Of a DNA stretch of 62,512 bases, positions 44,398 through 53,842 are shown piece by piece. The DNA comes from Tardiphaga sp. Lineage in GTDB: Bacteria; Pseudomonadota; Alphaproteobacteria; Rhizobiales; Xanthobacteraceae. The notes beneath the pieces were generated by a model. The model saw only the letters and a program-made list of their open reading frames with translations, searched no databases and was not told where the DNA came from. The stretch spans positions 1 through 62,512 of the forward strand of contig NZ_JAQGJD010000209.1 of the NCBI RefSeq assembly GCF_028290785.1, read 5' to 3'. The position numbers were made by a program, and so were the translations under genes. Position 1 is the stretch's first letter; every line of letters starts with the position of its first letter.

Positions 44398-45132
44398 TCA
44401 AAGAGCGATCTCGCCGTTGCGGATGGCCTCGGCGACCGCCTGGGCGCGGGTGTGGACGTTCAGTTTGTGCATGGCCATCGAGACCGTCTTGTTCACGGTG
44501 TCTTCCGAGATCTTGAGAATGGCGCTGGTGTCCCAAGCCGTCTTGCCGGCCGCGACCCAGCTCATCACCTCGCGCTCGCGTTGCGTCAGGATCGGGCGCC
44601 GGGCCGGCTGCCGCGACCGGATCACGACCAGGCGGTTCACCGCATACATCGTCACCAGTTCGATGGCCGCGCGCGCCTCGCTGGTATCATCGACGTCGCG
44701 CCCGGCCAGCGACACGCCGGCCTGATAGCCGTTGAGCCCGTGAACGGGCGTGCAGAGGCCGTGTTTGAGTCCATAGTCGGTGGCGGCGATCCGCATGATC
44801 TCATTGGCGATCGGCTCGGTCGCACTGGGCTGGATGTCGGACCATGCAAAGGATTCCGGACTCTGCCGAATCCGCGGTGCGACCGGATCGAAGGCATAGA
44901 AATTCGACTCCGCATATTGCTCGGCCCAGGACTTTGGCCAGGCCTTTAGCAACACCTTGTCGTCGAACGACTGTTTCGCGCCGGCCGAGGCCAGGAAGCA
45001 GATGTGGTCGTAGCCGAAGCTGCCGACCAGAGCGGAAATAACCGCACAAACGCCCGGGGTCGATTGGGCATCGCGGATTGCTTCGATAGCATCGAGAGCC
45101 GATCGAAAATGCATTCCTTTGAATGATGCCAT
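44398..45132 (-). CDS. LuxR-family quorum-sensing regulator
   Basis: 244 aa. An autoinducer-binding domain (about 15-165) and a LuxR helix-turn-helix (about 175-235) with TQREREVMSWVAAGKTAWDT and the recognition segment EDTVNKTVSMAMHKLNVHTR. The ATG at 45132 gives the normal LuxR length. It precedes luxI by 82 bp on the same strand, so luxI is the likely target. Confidence 0.9.
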   Translation of the reverse strand: MASFKGMHFRSALDAIEAIRDAQSTPGVCAVISALVGSFGYDHICFLASAGAKQSFDDKVLLKAWPKSWAEQYAESNFYAFDPVAPRIRQSPESFAWSDIQPSATEPIANEIMRIAATDYGLKHGLCTPVHGLNGYQAGVSLAGRDVDDTSEARAAIELVTMYAVNRLVVIRSRQPARRPILTQREREVMSWVAAGKTAWDTSAILKISEDTVNKTVSMAMHKLNVHTRAQAVAEAIRNGEIAL

Positions 45133-45310
45133 CGACGCAGTCCTTTGCGGGAATAGTGCTGGCCCGGCTCTTCGGTCCTGGCCACCATAGTCGCTGGTAT
45201 AATCTGGACAACCGTTTCCAGCCATGCAGCTGGATGGCGGACGTCGATTTGTGTGATGCGAGCAGAGTGCCGCGTGGTGGTCGAAGGCAGCTTCTCGCCC
45301 GGGGATAAGG

Positions 45311-45898
45311 TCAGGTCAGTGGCAATGCCCGAAGCTCGACGAGGACGAGTCTGGCCGACGTCGTAGATTCGACGCGAATGGCAGGCGATTGAGCGTCCAG
45401 CAACAAAGTATCGCGATACGCCAGGACTTCAAGGGTGGCGGCCACCTGTACGGATACGACGCCTTCCTCGACAAAAACCACGGTCGGCCCCAAAGGCGCC
45501 GGCAGCGTTCGAGCCCCGGCAAGATCGAAACGGCTGACGCTGTGCCGAAATGCCGTACGACGGGTCATGACGTTGAGGTCGACGATAGGGCCGCCGAGCA
45601 GGGTCGCGGCGGTGGGCACATCGCCGGCAAAGCCATGCGGTGCAGAACGGCGGTCCAGCCGGGCGACGGTAGAGCCCTGCACCGCAAGCTCGATGCCGTC
45701 ACCGTCCAGCACCAGCAGAGTCCGGTCGATGCCGGGAAAGCGCGAGAATGGTCCATCGGCGGCGACGCGCGCCATGCTGATGCGCCAGTCGAAGCCATCG
45801 AGGCCTTCCGCGCCGGGCGACACCGCGATTTCCGTGGTCGATCCCAAGCCGTTCTTCCACGGCATGATTCGGTAGTCGGCTACGCGCAGGACCTGCAT
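45311..45898 (-). CDS. hutD: HutD family protein
   Basis: 195 aa cupin-type protein. HutD signatures are IMPWKNGLGSTTEIAVSP and WRISMARVAADGPFSRFPG, then DRTLLVLDGDGIEL. It is thought to tune histidine-utilization flux, and its mechanism is unclear. The ATG at 45898 follows hutU by 7 bp, so it closes the hutI-hutU-hutD unit. Confidence 0.9.
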   Translation of the reverse strand: MQVLRVADYRIMPWKNGLGSTTEIAVSPGAEGLDGFDWRISMARVAADGPFSRFPGIDRTLLVLDGDGIELAVQGSTVARLDRRSAPHGFAGDVPTAATLLGGPIVDLNVMTRRTAFRHSVSRFDLAGARTLPAPLGPTVVFVEEGVVSVQVAATLEVLAYRDTLLLDAQSPAIRVESTTSARLVLVELRALPLT

Positions 45899-45905
45899 GG
45901 TGCGA

Positions 45906-47570
45906 CTAGCCCAGGCTGGGCAGGTTGAGTCCATGCTCCCCAGCACAAGCGATCGCCGATTCATATCCGGCGTCGGCATGGCGCATCACGCCGGAGGCCG
46001 GGTCGTTCCACAGCACGCGTTCGATGCGCTTCGCCGCTTCCGGCGTGCCGTCGGCGACGATCACCATGCCGGCGTGTTGGGAAAAGCCCATGCCGACGCC
46101 GCCGCCGTGGTGCAGCGATACCCAGGTGGCGCCGGAGGCGCAGTTCAGCAGCGCGTTGAGCAGCGGCCAGTCGGAGACGGCATCGGAGCCGTCGCGCATC
46201 GCCTCGGTCTCGCGGTTGGGGCTGGCGACCGAGCCGGAATCCAGATGGTCGCGGCCGATCACGATCGGCCCCTTCAATTCGCCTGACGCCACCATCTCGT
46301 TGAAGGCGAGCCCGAGCCGGTGCCTGTCGCCGAGGCCGACCCAGCAGATCCGCGCCGGCAGGCCCTGGAACTGGATGCGCTCGCGCGCCATATCGAGCCA
46401 GTTCACCAGCGCCTTGTTGTCGGACAGGATCTCCTTCACCTTGGCGTCGGTCTTGTAGATGTCCTCGGGGTCGCCCGACAGCGCCACCCAGCGGAACGGG
46501 CCGATGCCGCGGCAGAACAGCGGGCGGATATAGGCCGGCACGAAGCCCGGGAAATCGAACGCGTTCTCGACGCCTTCTTCCTTGGCCATCTGCCGGATGT
46601 TGTTGCCGTAATCGACGGTCGGCACGCCCATCTTCTGGAAATCCAGCATGGCGCGGACATGCTCGCCCATCGATTTGCGCGACGCCTGTTCGACCGACTT
46701 CGGATCGGTCGTGCGCTTGTCTTCCCACTTGCTCAGGCTCCAGCCCTTCGGCAGGTAGCCGTTGATCGGGTCGTGCGCTGATGTCTGGTCGGTGACGACG
46801 TCCGGCCGCACGCCGCGGCGTACCAGTTCAGGGAAGATGTCGGCGGCGTTGCCGAGCACGCCGACCGAGATCGGCTTCCTGTCGGCCTTGGCGCGTTCGA
46901 TGATGTCCAGCGCCTCGTCGAGGTCTTTCGCCTGCACATCGAGATAGCCGCTCTTCAGGCGCATCTCGATCCGGCTCGGCTGGCACTCCACCGCGAGGCA
47001 CGACGCACCCGCCATGGTCGCCGCCAGCGGCTGCGCGCCGCCCATGCCGCCGAGGCCCGCGGTGAGGATCCAGCGCCCGGCGAGGTCACCATTGTAGTGC
47101 TGGCGGCCGATTTCGACGAAGGTCTCGTAAGTGCCCTGTACGATGCCTTGCGAGCCGATGTAGATCCACGAGCCCGCGGTCATCTGGCCGTACATCATCA
47201 GCCCCTTGCGATCGAGCTCGTTGAAGTGCACCCAGGTCGCCCAGCGCGGCACCAGATTGGAATTGGCGATCAGCACGCGCGGCGCATCCGCATGGGTACG
47301 AAACACGCCGACCGGCTTGCCCGACTGCACCAGCAACGTCTCGTCGCTTTCGAGCTTCTGCAACGACGCCACGATCTGGTCGAAACTTTCCCAGCTGCGC
47401 GCGGCGCGGCCGATGCCGCCATACACAACCAGCTCGTTGGGGTTCTCCGCCACCTCGGGATCGAGGTTGTTCATCAGCATGCGCAGCGGCGCTTCGGTGA
47501 GCCAGCTCTTGGCGGAGATTTCCATACCGCGCGGGCTGCGCACGATCCGGGCGTTCTTGCTGCGATCCAT
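45906..47570 (-). CDS. hutU: Urocanate hydratase
   Basis: 554 aa, normal length. Converts urocanate to imidazolonepropionate using tightly bound NAD+. Signatures are [18 protein letters not shown] near the N-terminus, the [25 protein letters not shown]-binding region and the catalytic Cys region [13 protein letters not shown]. It lies 11 bp after hutI and before hutD. Confidence 0.97.
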   Translation of the reverse strand: MDRSKNARIVRSPRGMEISAKSWLTEAPLRMLMNNLDPEVAENPNELVVYGGIGRAARSWESFDQIVASLQKLESDETLLVQSGKPVGVFRTHADAPRVLIANSNLVPRWATWVHFNELDRKGLMMYGQMTAGSWIYIGSQGIVQGTYETFVEIGRQHYNGDLAGRWILTAGLGGMGGAQPLAATMAGASCLAVECQPSRIEMRLKSGYLDVQAKDLDEALDIIERAKADRKPISVGVLGNAADIFPELVRRGVRPDVVTDQTSAHDPINGYLPKGWSLSKWEDKRTTDPKSVEQASRKSMGEHVRAMLDFQKMGVPTVDYGNNIRQMAKEEGVENAFDFPGFVPAYIRPLFCRGIGPFRWVALSGDPEDIYKTDAKVKEILSDNKALVNWLDMARERIQFQGLPARICWVGLGDRHRLGLAFNEMVASGELKGPIVIGRDHLDSGSVASPNRETEAMRDGSDAVSDWPLLNALLNCASGATWVSLHHGGGVGMGFSQHAGMVIVADGTPEAAKRIERVLWNDPASGVMRHADAGYESAIACAGEHGLNLPSLG

Positions 47571-47581
47571 GATGGAAATCC

Positions 47582-48811
47582 CTAGTTCGAAAAATGCGTT
47601 GGCGACCGGCCGTGCCAGACGCGCGCGTGAAGCGGGTTGAAGCCGATCCGGTAGGCCAGTTCGGCGGGCTGCTCGATGTCCCAGATCGCGAGATCGCAGA
47701 ATTTGCCGGCTTCGAGCGTGCCGATCTCATGGAGCTTGCCAAGGGCGCGGGCGGCTTCGCGCGTCACGCCGAGCAGGCATTCATCGACGGTGAGACGAAA
47801 CAGGGTCGCGCCCATGTTCATGGCGAGCAGCAGCGAGGTCAGCGGCGAGGTGCCGGGATTGGAATCGGTGGCCAGCGCCAGATGGGTGCCGTGCTTGCGG
47901 AACAGCGCGATCGGCGGCGCCTGGGTTTCGCGCAGCGCATAGAAGGCGCCAGGCAGCACGACGGCGACGGTGCTGGCCCGGGTCAGCGCGATGACGCCGT
48001 CCTCGTCGGTGTGTTCGAGATGATCCGCCGACAGCGCGCCATGCTCGGCGGCGAGCCGCGCGCCGTGCAGGTTGGAAAGCTGGTCGGCATGCAGCTTGAC
48101 CGGCAGGCCATGCGCCTTGGCTGCCGCAAAAACGCGAGCGGTTTGCGCCGGTGAAAACGCGATGCCTTCGCAGAACGCATCGACGGCATCGGCGAGGTTC
48201 AGCTTCGCGATGGCCGGCAGCATCTCGTTGCAGACGCGGTCGATATAGGCATCCTTGTCGCCATCCGCCTCCGGCGGCATCGCATGCGCACCGAGAAACG
48301 ACGTGACCACGGATACCGCGCGCTCGCGGCCGAGTTGCCGCGCGGCGCGCAGGCAGCGGATCTCGGTGTCCTGATCGAGGCCATAGCCGGACTTGATCTC
48401 GATGGTGGTGACGCCTTCGGAGATCAGGTGATCGAGCCGCTTCAACCCGCTGGCCACGAGCTCCGCTTCGCTCGCCGCGCGTGTCGCCCTCATGCTGGAG
48501 GCAATGCCGCCACCGGCATGCGATATTTCCTCGTAGGTCGCACCATCCAGCCGCATCGCGAATTCGTTGGCGCGGTGGCCGCCGAAGATCAGATGCGTGT
48601 GGCAATCCACCAGGCCCGGCGTGATCCATCGACCGCCGCAGTTGATAGTCTCGGTTGCACGGGCATCGCCTGGAAGATCCGCCGCGGCGCCGGCGAACAC
48701 GATGCGGCCATCCCTGGCCGCGACGCAGCCGTCCTCGACGATACCAAGGCCGGGTCGATCCGGCGCCATGGTGGTGAGGTGCGCATGGGTCCAGATGGTA
48801 TCGAAGGGCAT
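47582..48811 (-). CDS. hutI: Imidazolonepropionase
   Basis: 409 aa amidohydrolase that opens imidazolonepropionate to formiminoglutamate. Metal-binding motif [11 protein letters not shown] (Asp/His/His, about 73-83), followed by [11 protein letters not shown] and later HADQLS and [10 protein letters not shown] metal residues. Its start lies 28 bp from the HutC-type palindrome. First gene of the hutI-hutU-hutD unit. Confidence 0.96.
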   Translation of the reverse strand: MPFDTIWTHAHLTTMAPDRPGLGIVEDGCVAARDGRIVFAGAAADLPGDARATETINCGGRWITPGLVDCHTHLIFGGHRANEFAMRLDGATYEEISHAGGGIASSMRATRAASEAELVASGLKRLDHLISEGVTTIEIKSGYGLDQDTEIRCLRAARQLGRERAVSVVTSFLGAHAMPPEADGDKDAYIDRVCNEMLPAIAKLNLADAVDAFCEGIAFSPAQTARVFAAAKAHGLPVKLHADQLSNLHGARLAAEHGALSADHLEHTDEDGVIALTRASTVAVVLPGAFYALRETQAPPIALFRKHGTHLALATDSNPGTSPLTSLLLAMNMGATLFRLTVDECLLGVTREAARALGKLHEIGTLEAGKFCDLAIWDIEQPAELAYRIGFNPLHARVWHGRSPTHFSN

Positions 48812-48839
48812 CGTGGCCTGCCGTTTTTTCGGGACGTCG

Positions 48840-48853
48840 TATGTCTATACATA
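48840..48853. promoter_or_regulatory. HutC-type operator between hutI and hutF
   Basis: TATGTCTATACATA contains GTCTATAC, an exact match to the GntR/HutC consensus GTMTAKAC, inside a 14-bp near-palindrome. It lies 29 bp from the hutI start and 45 bp from the hutF start, so one bound repressor could cover both promoters. Confidence 0.75.
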
Positions 48854-48897
48854 ACCAGCGGCGTATCTTATTGTCGAGCGTCTTTTGATCGCATCGA

Positions 48898-50286
48898 ATG
48901 AGTGCCATGGGCGCGGAATCTTCTGCAAAACGGCTGTTCTTCCCCCATGCGCTGCTGCGCGGCGGCTGGGCGCGCGACGTCGTTCTGTCTATCGACAACG
49001 GCGTCATTACGGCGATTGCCGACAATGCGAGCAGCGCTGGCGCTGAAATCATCAGCGGCGTGGCGCTGCCCGGAATGCCCAATCTGCACAGCCACGCATT
49101 CCAGCGCGGCATGGCCGGCCTCACCGAAATCCGCGGTGCCACCGAAGACACTTTCTGGACCTGGCGGCAGCTAATGTACCGCTTTCTCGATGCGTTGACG
49201 CCCGACGACGTCGAAGCCATCGCGGCGCTTGCCTATGCGGAAATGCTCGAGTCCGGCTTTACATCCGTGGCGGAATTTCACTATCTGCATCACGACGAGA
49301 ACGGCCGGCCCTATGCCAATCTCGGCGAGATGGCCGGGCGCATCGCCGCGGCGGCCGGCGAAACCGGTATCGGACTGACGTTGCTGCCGTCGTTCTACAA
49401 TTTCAGCTCGTTCGGCGGCGAGGCCACGCTGCATGGCCAGCGCCGCTTCGCCAATGATCCGGCCCGATTTCTGTCGCTGCTGGAGAAATCCCGCGAGGCC
49501 ATCAAGTCTCTGGAGGATGCCGCCGTCGGCATTGCGCCGCATTCGCTGCGCGCGATTACGCCGGAGACCTTGAATGAGGTGCTGGCTGCGTTCCCGCAGG
49601 GGCCGGTGCACATTCACGTCGCCGAGCAGGTCAAGGAAGTCAGCGACTGCGTCGCGTGGTCCGGCCAGGCGCCGGTGGCTTGGCTGCTCGATCACATGCC
49701 AGTGGACCGCCGCTGGGTGCTGATCCACGCCACCCATATGACGCCGCAGGAAGCCGCCGGGACGGCGGCGTCGGGCGCTGTCATCGGGCTGTGCCCGCTC
49801 ACCGAAGCCAGCCTCGGTGACGGCATTTTCGAAGGCCCGCAATTTCTTCAAGCCGGCGGAAGCTTCGGCATCGGCACGGATTCCAATATCGAAATCACGG
49901 CGCCGGGCGAATTGAAGCAGCTCGAATACAGCCAGCGCCTGCATTATCGCATCCGCAACGCGGTGGCACGCCGCGAGGGCGAGTCCACCGGTCGCGCGCT
50001 CTACGAGCACGCGCTGGCCGGCGGCGCGCAAGCCATGGGCCGTGCGGTGGGGTTATTGGCCGTGGGCCAGCGCGCCGATATCGTGGTGCTCGACGCCGCG
50101 CACCCCGATCTGGCGGCCGTCAGCGGTGATCGCTGGCTCGATGCCTACACCTTCGTCGTTGGAAAGTCGGCGATATCGGGCGTCTGGGTCGGCGGCAGGC
50201 AGGTCGTCGAAGCGGGGCGCCACCTGCAGCGTCCGTCCATCGTGGCGCGCTATCAGCGCACCATGCAGCGACTGGTCGGCCTGTGA
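48898..50286 (+). CDS. hutF: Formimidoylglutamate deiminase
   Basis: 462 aa amidohydrolase. Converts formiminoglutamate to formylglutamate plus ammonia, the Pseudomonas-type branch that then needs HutG. Metal motif MPNLHSHAFQRGMAG and HIHVAEQ, later HATHMT and GTDSNIEI. Its stop overlaps the hutC start by one base. It is divergent from hutI and shares the operator region. Confidence 0.95.
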   Translation: MSAMGAESSAKRLFFPHALLRGGWARDVVLSIDNGVITAIADNASSAGAEIISGVALPGMPNLHSHAFQRGMAGLTEIRGATEDTFWTWRQLMYRFLDALTPDDVEAIAALAYAEMLESGFTSVAEFHYLHHDENGRPYANLGEMAGRIAAAAGETGIGLTLLPSFYNFSSFGGEATLHGQRRFANDPARFLSLLEKSREAIKSLEDAAVGIAPHSLRAITPETLNEVLAAFPQGPVHIHVAEQVKEVSDCVAWSGQAPVAWLLDHMPVDRRWVLIHATHMTPQEAAGTAASGAVIGLCPLTEASLGDGIFEGPQFLQAGGSFGIGTDSNIEITAPGELKQLEYSQRLHYRIRNAVARREGESTGRALYEHALAGGAQAMGRAVGLLAVGQRADIVVLDAAHPDLAAVSGDRWLDAYTFVVGKSAISGVWVGGRQVVEAGRHLQRPSIVARYQRTMQRLVGL

Positions 50287-51038
50287 TGGCGACGGCGCGT
50301 GCAAGCAAAGCCGCAGCACCGCCGCAGGCGCTTTATCAGCGCATCCGCGCCGATCTCGAAGAGGAGATCATGTCCGGCCGCTGGCCGCCCGGTCATCGCA
50401 TTCCGTTCGAGCACGAACTGGTCGATACCTACAATTGTTCGCGCATGACCGTAAACAAGGTGCTGTCGGGCCTCGCCGATGCCGGTGTCATCGAGCGCAA
50501 GCGCCGCGTCGGCAGTTTTGTCGCGCGGCCGCTGGTGCAATCGGCGGTGCTGCACATTCCCGACATCCAGGCCGAGATCGCCAAGCGCGGCGAGAGCTAC
50601 GCTTACGAATTGCTGGCGCGCAAGCGCCGCGCGGCAACCAAGGACGATCTGGATCGCCTCGGTCTCAAGGCGGGGTGCAACGTGCTGGCGCTGCGTTGCC
50701 GGCATATCGCGAAAGGGCTCCCGTTCGCACTGGAAGAGCGGTTGATCAATCTCGACGTCGTGCCGGATGCTTCGGACATCGACTTCAAGCGGGTGCCGCC
50801 CGGGACATGGCTGCTCGGCCATGTGCCATGGAACGAGGCCGAACACCAGATCACCGCCTGCCTCGCTGACGATTCCGTGCTGAAAGCCCTGGCGCTGAGG
50901 CCGCCGGCGGCGTGTCTGGTGGTCGAACGGCGCACCTGGCGCAAGCGCAAGATCATCACTTCAGTTCGCGTCAGCTATCCGAGCGAGCTGTATCAACTCA
51001 CCGCACGTTTCACGCCGGCGGCGCGATCATGGCGATGA
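50286..51038 (+). CDS. hutC: GntR-family histidine-utilization repressor
   Basis: 250 aa. GntR winged helix-turn-helix (about 12-75, with YQRIRADLEEEIMSGRWPPG and SRMTVNKVLSGLADAGVIER) and a UTRA effector domain (about 95-240). HutC proteins respond to urocanate and repress hut genes. The ATG overlaps the hutF stop by one base, indicating translation coupling. Operator candidate at 48840-48853. Confidence 0.95.
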   Translation: MATARASKAAAPPQALYQRIRADLEEEIMSGRWPPGHRIPFEHELVDTYNCSRMTVNKVLSGLADAGVIERKRRVGSFVARPLVQSAVLHIPDIQAEIAKRGESYAYELLARKRRAATKDDLDRLGLKAGCNVLALRCRHIAKGLPFALEERLINLDVVPDASDIDFKRVPPGTWLLGHVPWNEAEHQITACLADDSVLKALALRPPAACLVVERRTWRKRKIITSVRVSYPSELYQLTARFTPAARSWR

Positions 51039-51055
51039 GCAGGCCCCGATACGAC

Positions 51056-51075
51056 CTGCGACTACCAAGTCGCAG
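51056..51075. repeat. Inverted repeat CTGCGACT-ACCA-AGTCGCAG upstream of the ABC importer
   Basis: Perfect 8-bp arms (51056-51063, 51068-51075) around 4 bases, between hutC and the binding-protein gene. No T tract follows, so an operator is as likely as a terminator. TATAAT occurs at 51111 without a -35 at normal spacing. Confidence 0.5.
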
Positions 51076-51143
51076 AATTGACTCTGGCAATCCGCCATGC
51101 TGCCATGCAGTATAATTTCACACTCTGCTGAGGAGAGCGCGTC

Positions 51144-52088
51144 ATGAAGTTACTCGGAATTCCCGCCGTTGCGATGCTCGCGGCGCTGGTCGCGACGCCC
51201 GCTGCGGCGCAGACCAAGGTGACCATCGCGATCTCCGGATGGACCGGCTTCGCGCCACTGACCCTCGCCAAGGAAGCCGGCATCTTCGCGAAGAACGGCC
51301 TCGACGTCACCATCAAGAAAGTCCCGCAGGCCAGCCGCCATCTCGCGATCGCTTCCGGCGACGTGCAGTGCGCCGCCACGACGGTGGAAACCTGGATCGT
51401 CTGGAACGCCAATGGCGTCGCCACCACGCAGTTATTCCAGCTCGACAAGTCCTACGGCGCCGACGGCATGGTGGTTCGTTCCGGCACCGCGGCGATCAAG
51501 GATCTCAAGGGCAAGACCGTCGCCGCCTCGGCGCCCGGCACCGCGCCGTATTTCACCCTCGCCTGGTTTCTGAAGAAGAACGGCATGTCGGTGAAGGACG
51601 TCACCGTGGTCAACATGGATCCCGGCCCCGCCGCGCAGGCCTTCATCGCCGGGCAGAACGATGCCGCGATGACCTATGAGCCCTATCTCTCCGCGGTGCG
51701 CGAGAAGCCGGAAGCCGGCAAAATCATCGCGACCACGCTGGACTATCCGATGATCATGGATACCTTCGGCTGCACGCCGAAGTTCATCGCGGACAATGAA
51801 GCCGCGGTGAAGGCGCTGACCAAGAGCTACTTCGAAGCCGTCGATATGATCAAGGCCGACCAGGCCAAGTCTTACGAGATCATGGGCGCCGACGTGAAGC
51901 AGACCGGCGAAGCGTTCGGCAAGTCCGCCGCCTATCTGCGTTGGCAGGGTCAGGAAGAGAACAAGAAGTTCTTCGCCGGCGACTTCCAGGCGTTCTCCAA
52001 GGAAGCCGCCGCGCTGCTGCTGGAAATCGGCATCATCAAGGAAATCCCCGATCTGACCAAGATCGTCGATACCCGCTTCATTCAGTAA
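51144..52088 (+). CDS. ABC transporter substrate-binding protein, NMT1/THI5-SsuA-like
   Basis: 314 aa with signal peptide (about 1-22, ATPAAAQ). Type-II periplasmic-binding fold of the NMT1/THI5/SsuA family: VTIAISGWTGFAPLTLAKEA, then FAKNGLDVTI and VAASAPGTAPYFTL. Relatives bind sulfonates, nitrate, pyrimidines or aromatic carboxylates. Adjacent to hutC, so a histidine-pathway ligand such as urocanate is possible but unproven. GAGGAG precedes the ATG. Confidence 0.87.
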   Translation: MKLLGIPAVAMLAALVATPAAAQTKVTIAISGWTGFAPLTLAKEAGIFAKNGLDVTIKKVPQASRHLAIASGDVQCAATTVETWIVWNANGVATTQLFQLDKSYGADGMVVRSGTAAIKDLKGKTVAASAPGTAPYFTLAWFLKKNGMSVKDVTVVNMDPGPAAQAFIAGQNDAAMTYEPYLSAVREKPEAGKIIATTLDYPMIMDTFGCTPKFIADNEAAVKALTKSYFEAVDMIKADQAKSYEIMGADVKQTGEAFGKSAAYLRWQGQEENKKFFAGDFQAFSKEAAALLLEIGIIKEIPDLTKIVDTRFIQ

Positions 52089-52106
52089 CGCCTCACTGTC
52101 GCTTCC

Positions 52107-52195
52107 GTCATTGCGACGAGCGAAGCGACGCGGAAATCCAGAGGGCCACACGCGCAGTCTGGATTGCTTCGTCGCAAAGGCCTCCTCGCAATGAC
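52107..52195. repeat. GTCATTGCGA repeat (copy 2, full)
   Basis: Opens GTCATTGCGACGAGCGAAGC and closes TCGCAATGAC, with a central CAGAGGGCCACACGCGCAGTCTG arrangement. It lies in the importer operon, between the binding-protein and permease genes. Related to 38439-38513. Confidence 0.88.
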
Positions 52196-52216
52196 GACCA
52201 TGGGCATCAATAATTC

Positions 52217-52990
52217 ATGAAACCGCTCGCCCCAATTTCGTCTTCCGCGCGCGTCGTGCTCGGCATTTCGTTTTTCATCCTGTTCGTCGCGGCCTGGTCC
52301 TATGCGACGTTCGGCGGCTTCGTCTCGAAGACCTTCCTCGCCAATCCCCTGACCATGCTGCGCGACGGCTGGTGGCTGCTGACGACGCAGGGCTTTCTGT
52401 TCGATATCGGCATGACGATCTGGCGGGTGATTGGCGGCTTCGTGCTGGCGGCGCTGCTGGCGGTGCCGATCGGCATCCTGATGGGGGCCTACAAGCCGAT
52501 CGAGGCGTTCCTCGAACCCTTCGTCTCGTTCGCGCGCTATCTGCCGGCATCCGCCTTCATTCCGCTGCTGATCCTGTGGGCCGGCATCGGCGAGTTGCAG
52601 AAGCTGCTGGTGATCTTCATCGGTTCGGTATTTCAGTTGATTCTGATGGTCGCCGTGACCGTCGGCAGCGTGCGCCGCGATCTGGTCGAGGCATCGCTGA
52701 CGCTGGGCGCGCGCGATGCCGGCGTGCTGAAGCGGGTGCTGATCCCGTCGGCGGCGCCGGGTATCGCGGAAATTCTGCGTCTGGTGCTCGGTTGGGCCTG
52801 GACCTACGTCATCGTCGCCGAGCTGATCGGCTCATCGTCGGGCATCGGCCACATGATCATCGACAGTCAGGCGCTGCTGGCCACCGGCCAGATCATCTTC
52901 GGCATCATCGTGATCGGCATCATCGGTCTGATCTCCGACTACGCTTTCAAGGCGGCGAACCGTGCGATGTTCCCGTGGAGTCTGATTTGA
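52217..52990 (+). CDS. ABC transporter permease, SsuC/NMT1-associated type
   Basis: 257 aa inner-membrane permease with about six helices and the EAA-like cytoplasmic loop EASLTLGARDAGVLKRVLIP (about 157-176). Its stop overlaps the ATPase start (TTGA), which couples their translation. It follows the binding-protein gene after a repeat. Confidence 0.92.
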   Translation: MKPLAPISSSARVVLGISFFILFVAAWSYATFGGFVSKTFLANPLTMLRDGWWLLTTQGFLFDIGMTIWRVIGGFVLAALLAVPIGILMGAYKPIEAFLEPFVSFARYLPASAFIPLLILWAGIGELQKLLVIFIGSVFQLILMVAVTVGSVRRDLVEASLTLGARDAGVLKRVLIPSAAPGIAEILRLVLGWAWTYVIVAELIGSSSGIGHMIIDSQALLATGQIIFGIIVIGIIGLISDYAFKAANRAMFPWSLI

Positions 52991-53772
52991 GCAAGCTGGT
53001 CATTGAGAACGTCTCGCGCATTTTTCCCGCGGTGGGCGGCGGCACGCCGACGCGCGCGCTTGAGCCGACCAACCTCTGCGTGGCCGACAACGACTTCGTC
53101 ACCATCCTCGGCCCGTCCGGCTGCGGCAAATCGACCTTGCTGCGCATGGTCGCCGGGCTGGACAGGCCGACCACCGGCCGCATCCTGCTCGACGGACGCG
53201 CGATCACCGGCCCCGGTGCGGATCGCGGCATGGTGTTCCAGTCCTACACGCTGTTTCCCTGGCTCACGGTCTCGGAAAATATCTCCTTCGGCCTGCGCGA
53301 ACGCGGCATCAGCCCGCGCGAGCGCAACGCCATCGCCGGCGAGTGGCTCGACAAGGTCGGCCTCACCAGCTTCGCCAATCATTTCCCGAAGCAATTGTCC
53401 GGCGGCATGCAGCAGCGCACGGCGATCGCGCGCGCGCTGGCTAACAGCCCGGAAATCCTGCTGCTCGACGAGCCCTTTGGCGCGCTTGATAACCAGACCC
53501 GGGCCTTGATGCAGGAGTTGTTGCTCGGCATCTGGGAGCGCGAGCGCAAGACGGTGATCTTCGTCACCCACGACATCGAGGAAGCAGTGTTCCTCGCCTC
53601 CCGTGTGGTGGTGATGTCGGCGCGTCCCGGCCGTATCAAGGCCGACGTCGCGGTCGATCTGCCGCATCCGCGGCACTACACGATCAAGACCAGCCCGGAG
53701 TTTTCGGCGCTCAAGGCAAGGCTGACCGAAGAGATCCGCGTCGAGGCCGTACTGGCGGCGGAAGTGCACTAG
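52987..53772 (+). CDS. ABC transporter ATP-binding protein
   Basis: 261 aa, starting at TTG in a 4-base overlap with the permease stop; no in-frame ATG at a sensible position. Walker A GPSGCGKST (about 41-49), signature LSGGMQQR, Walker B ILLLDEPFGALD and the H-loop VTHD. Its closest type is SsuB/TauB-like, matching the binding protein. Completes the importer. Confidence 0.93.
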   Translation: MSKLVIENVSRIFPAVGGGTPTRALEPTNLCVADNDFVTILGPSGCGKSTLLRMVAGLDRPTTGRILLDGRAITGPGADRGMVFQSYTLFPWLTVSENISFGLRERGISPRERNAIAGEWLDKVGLTSFANHFPKQLSGGMQQRTAIARALANSPEILLLDEPFGALDNQTRALMQELLLGIWERERKTVIFVTHDIEEAVFLASRVVVMSARPGRIKADVAVDLPHPRHYTIKTSPEFSALKARLTEEIRVEAVLAAEVH

Positions 53773-53842
53773 GGCGGCTTCGTTCTCGTGCCGCAAAGGC
53801 CGGACTAAGCCGTACAGCAATCTGTCGATACCGCCCGGACGG

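Noticed and set aside
51085-51101. Sigma-54 promoter upstream of the importer (TGGCA...TGC).
   Set aside because: The GG and GC dinucleotides are one base too far apart for a -24/-12 site.
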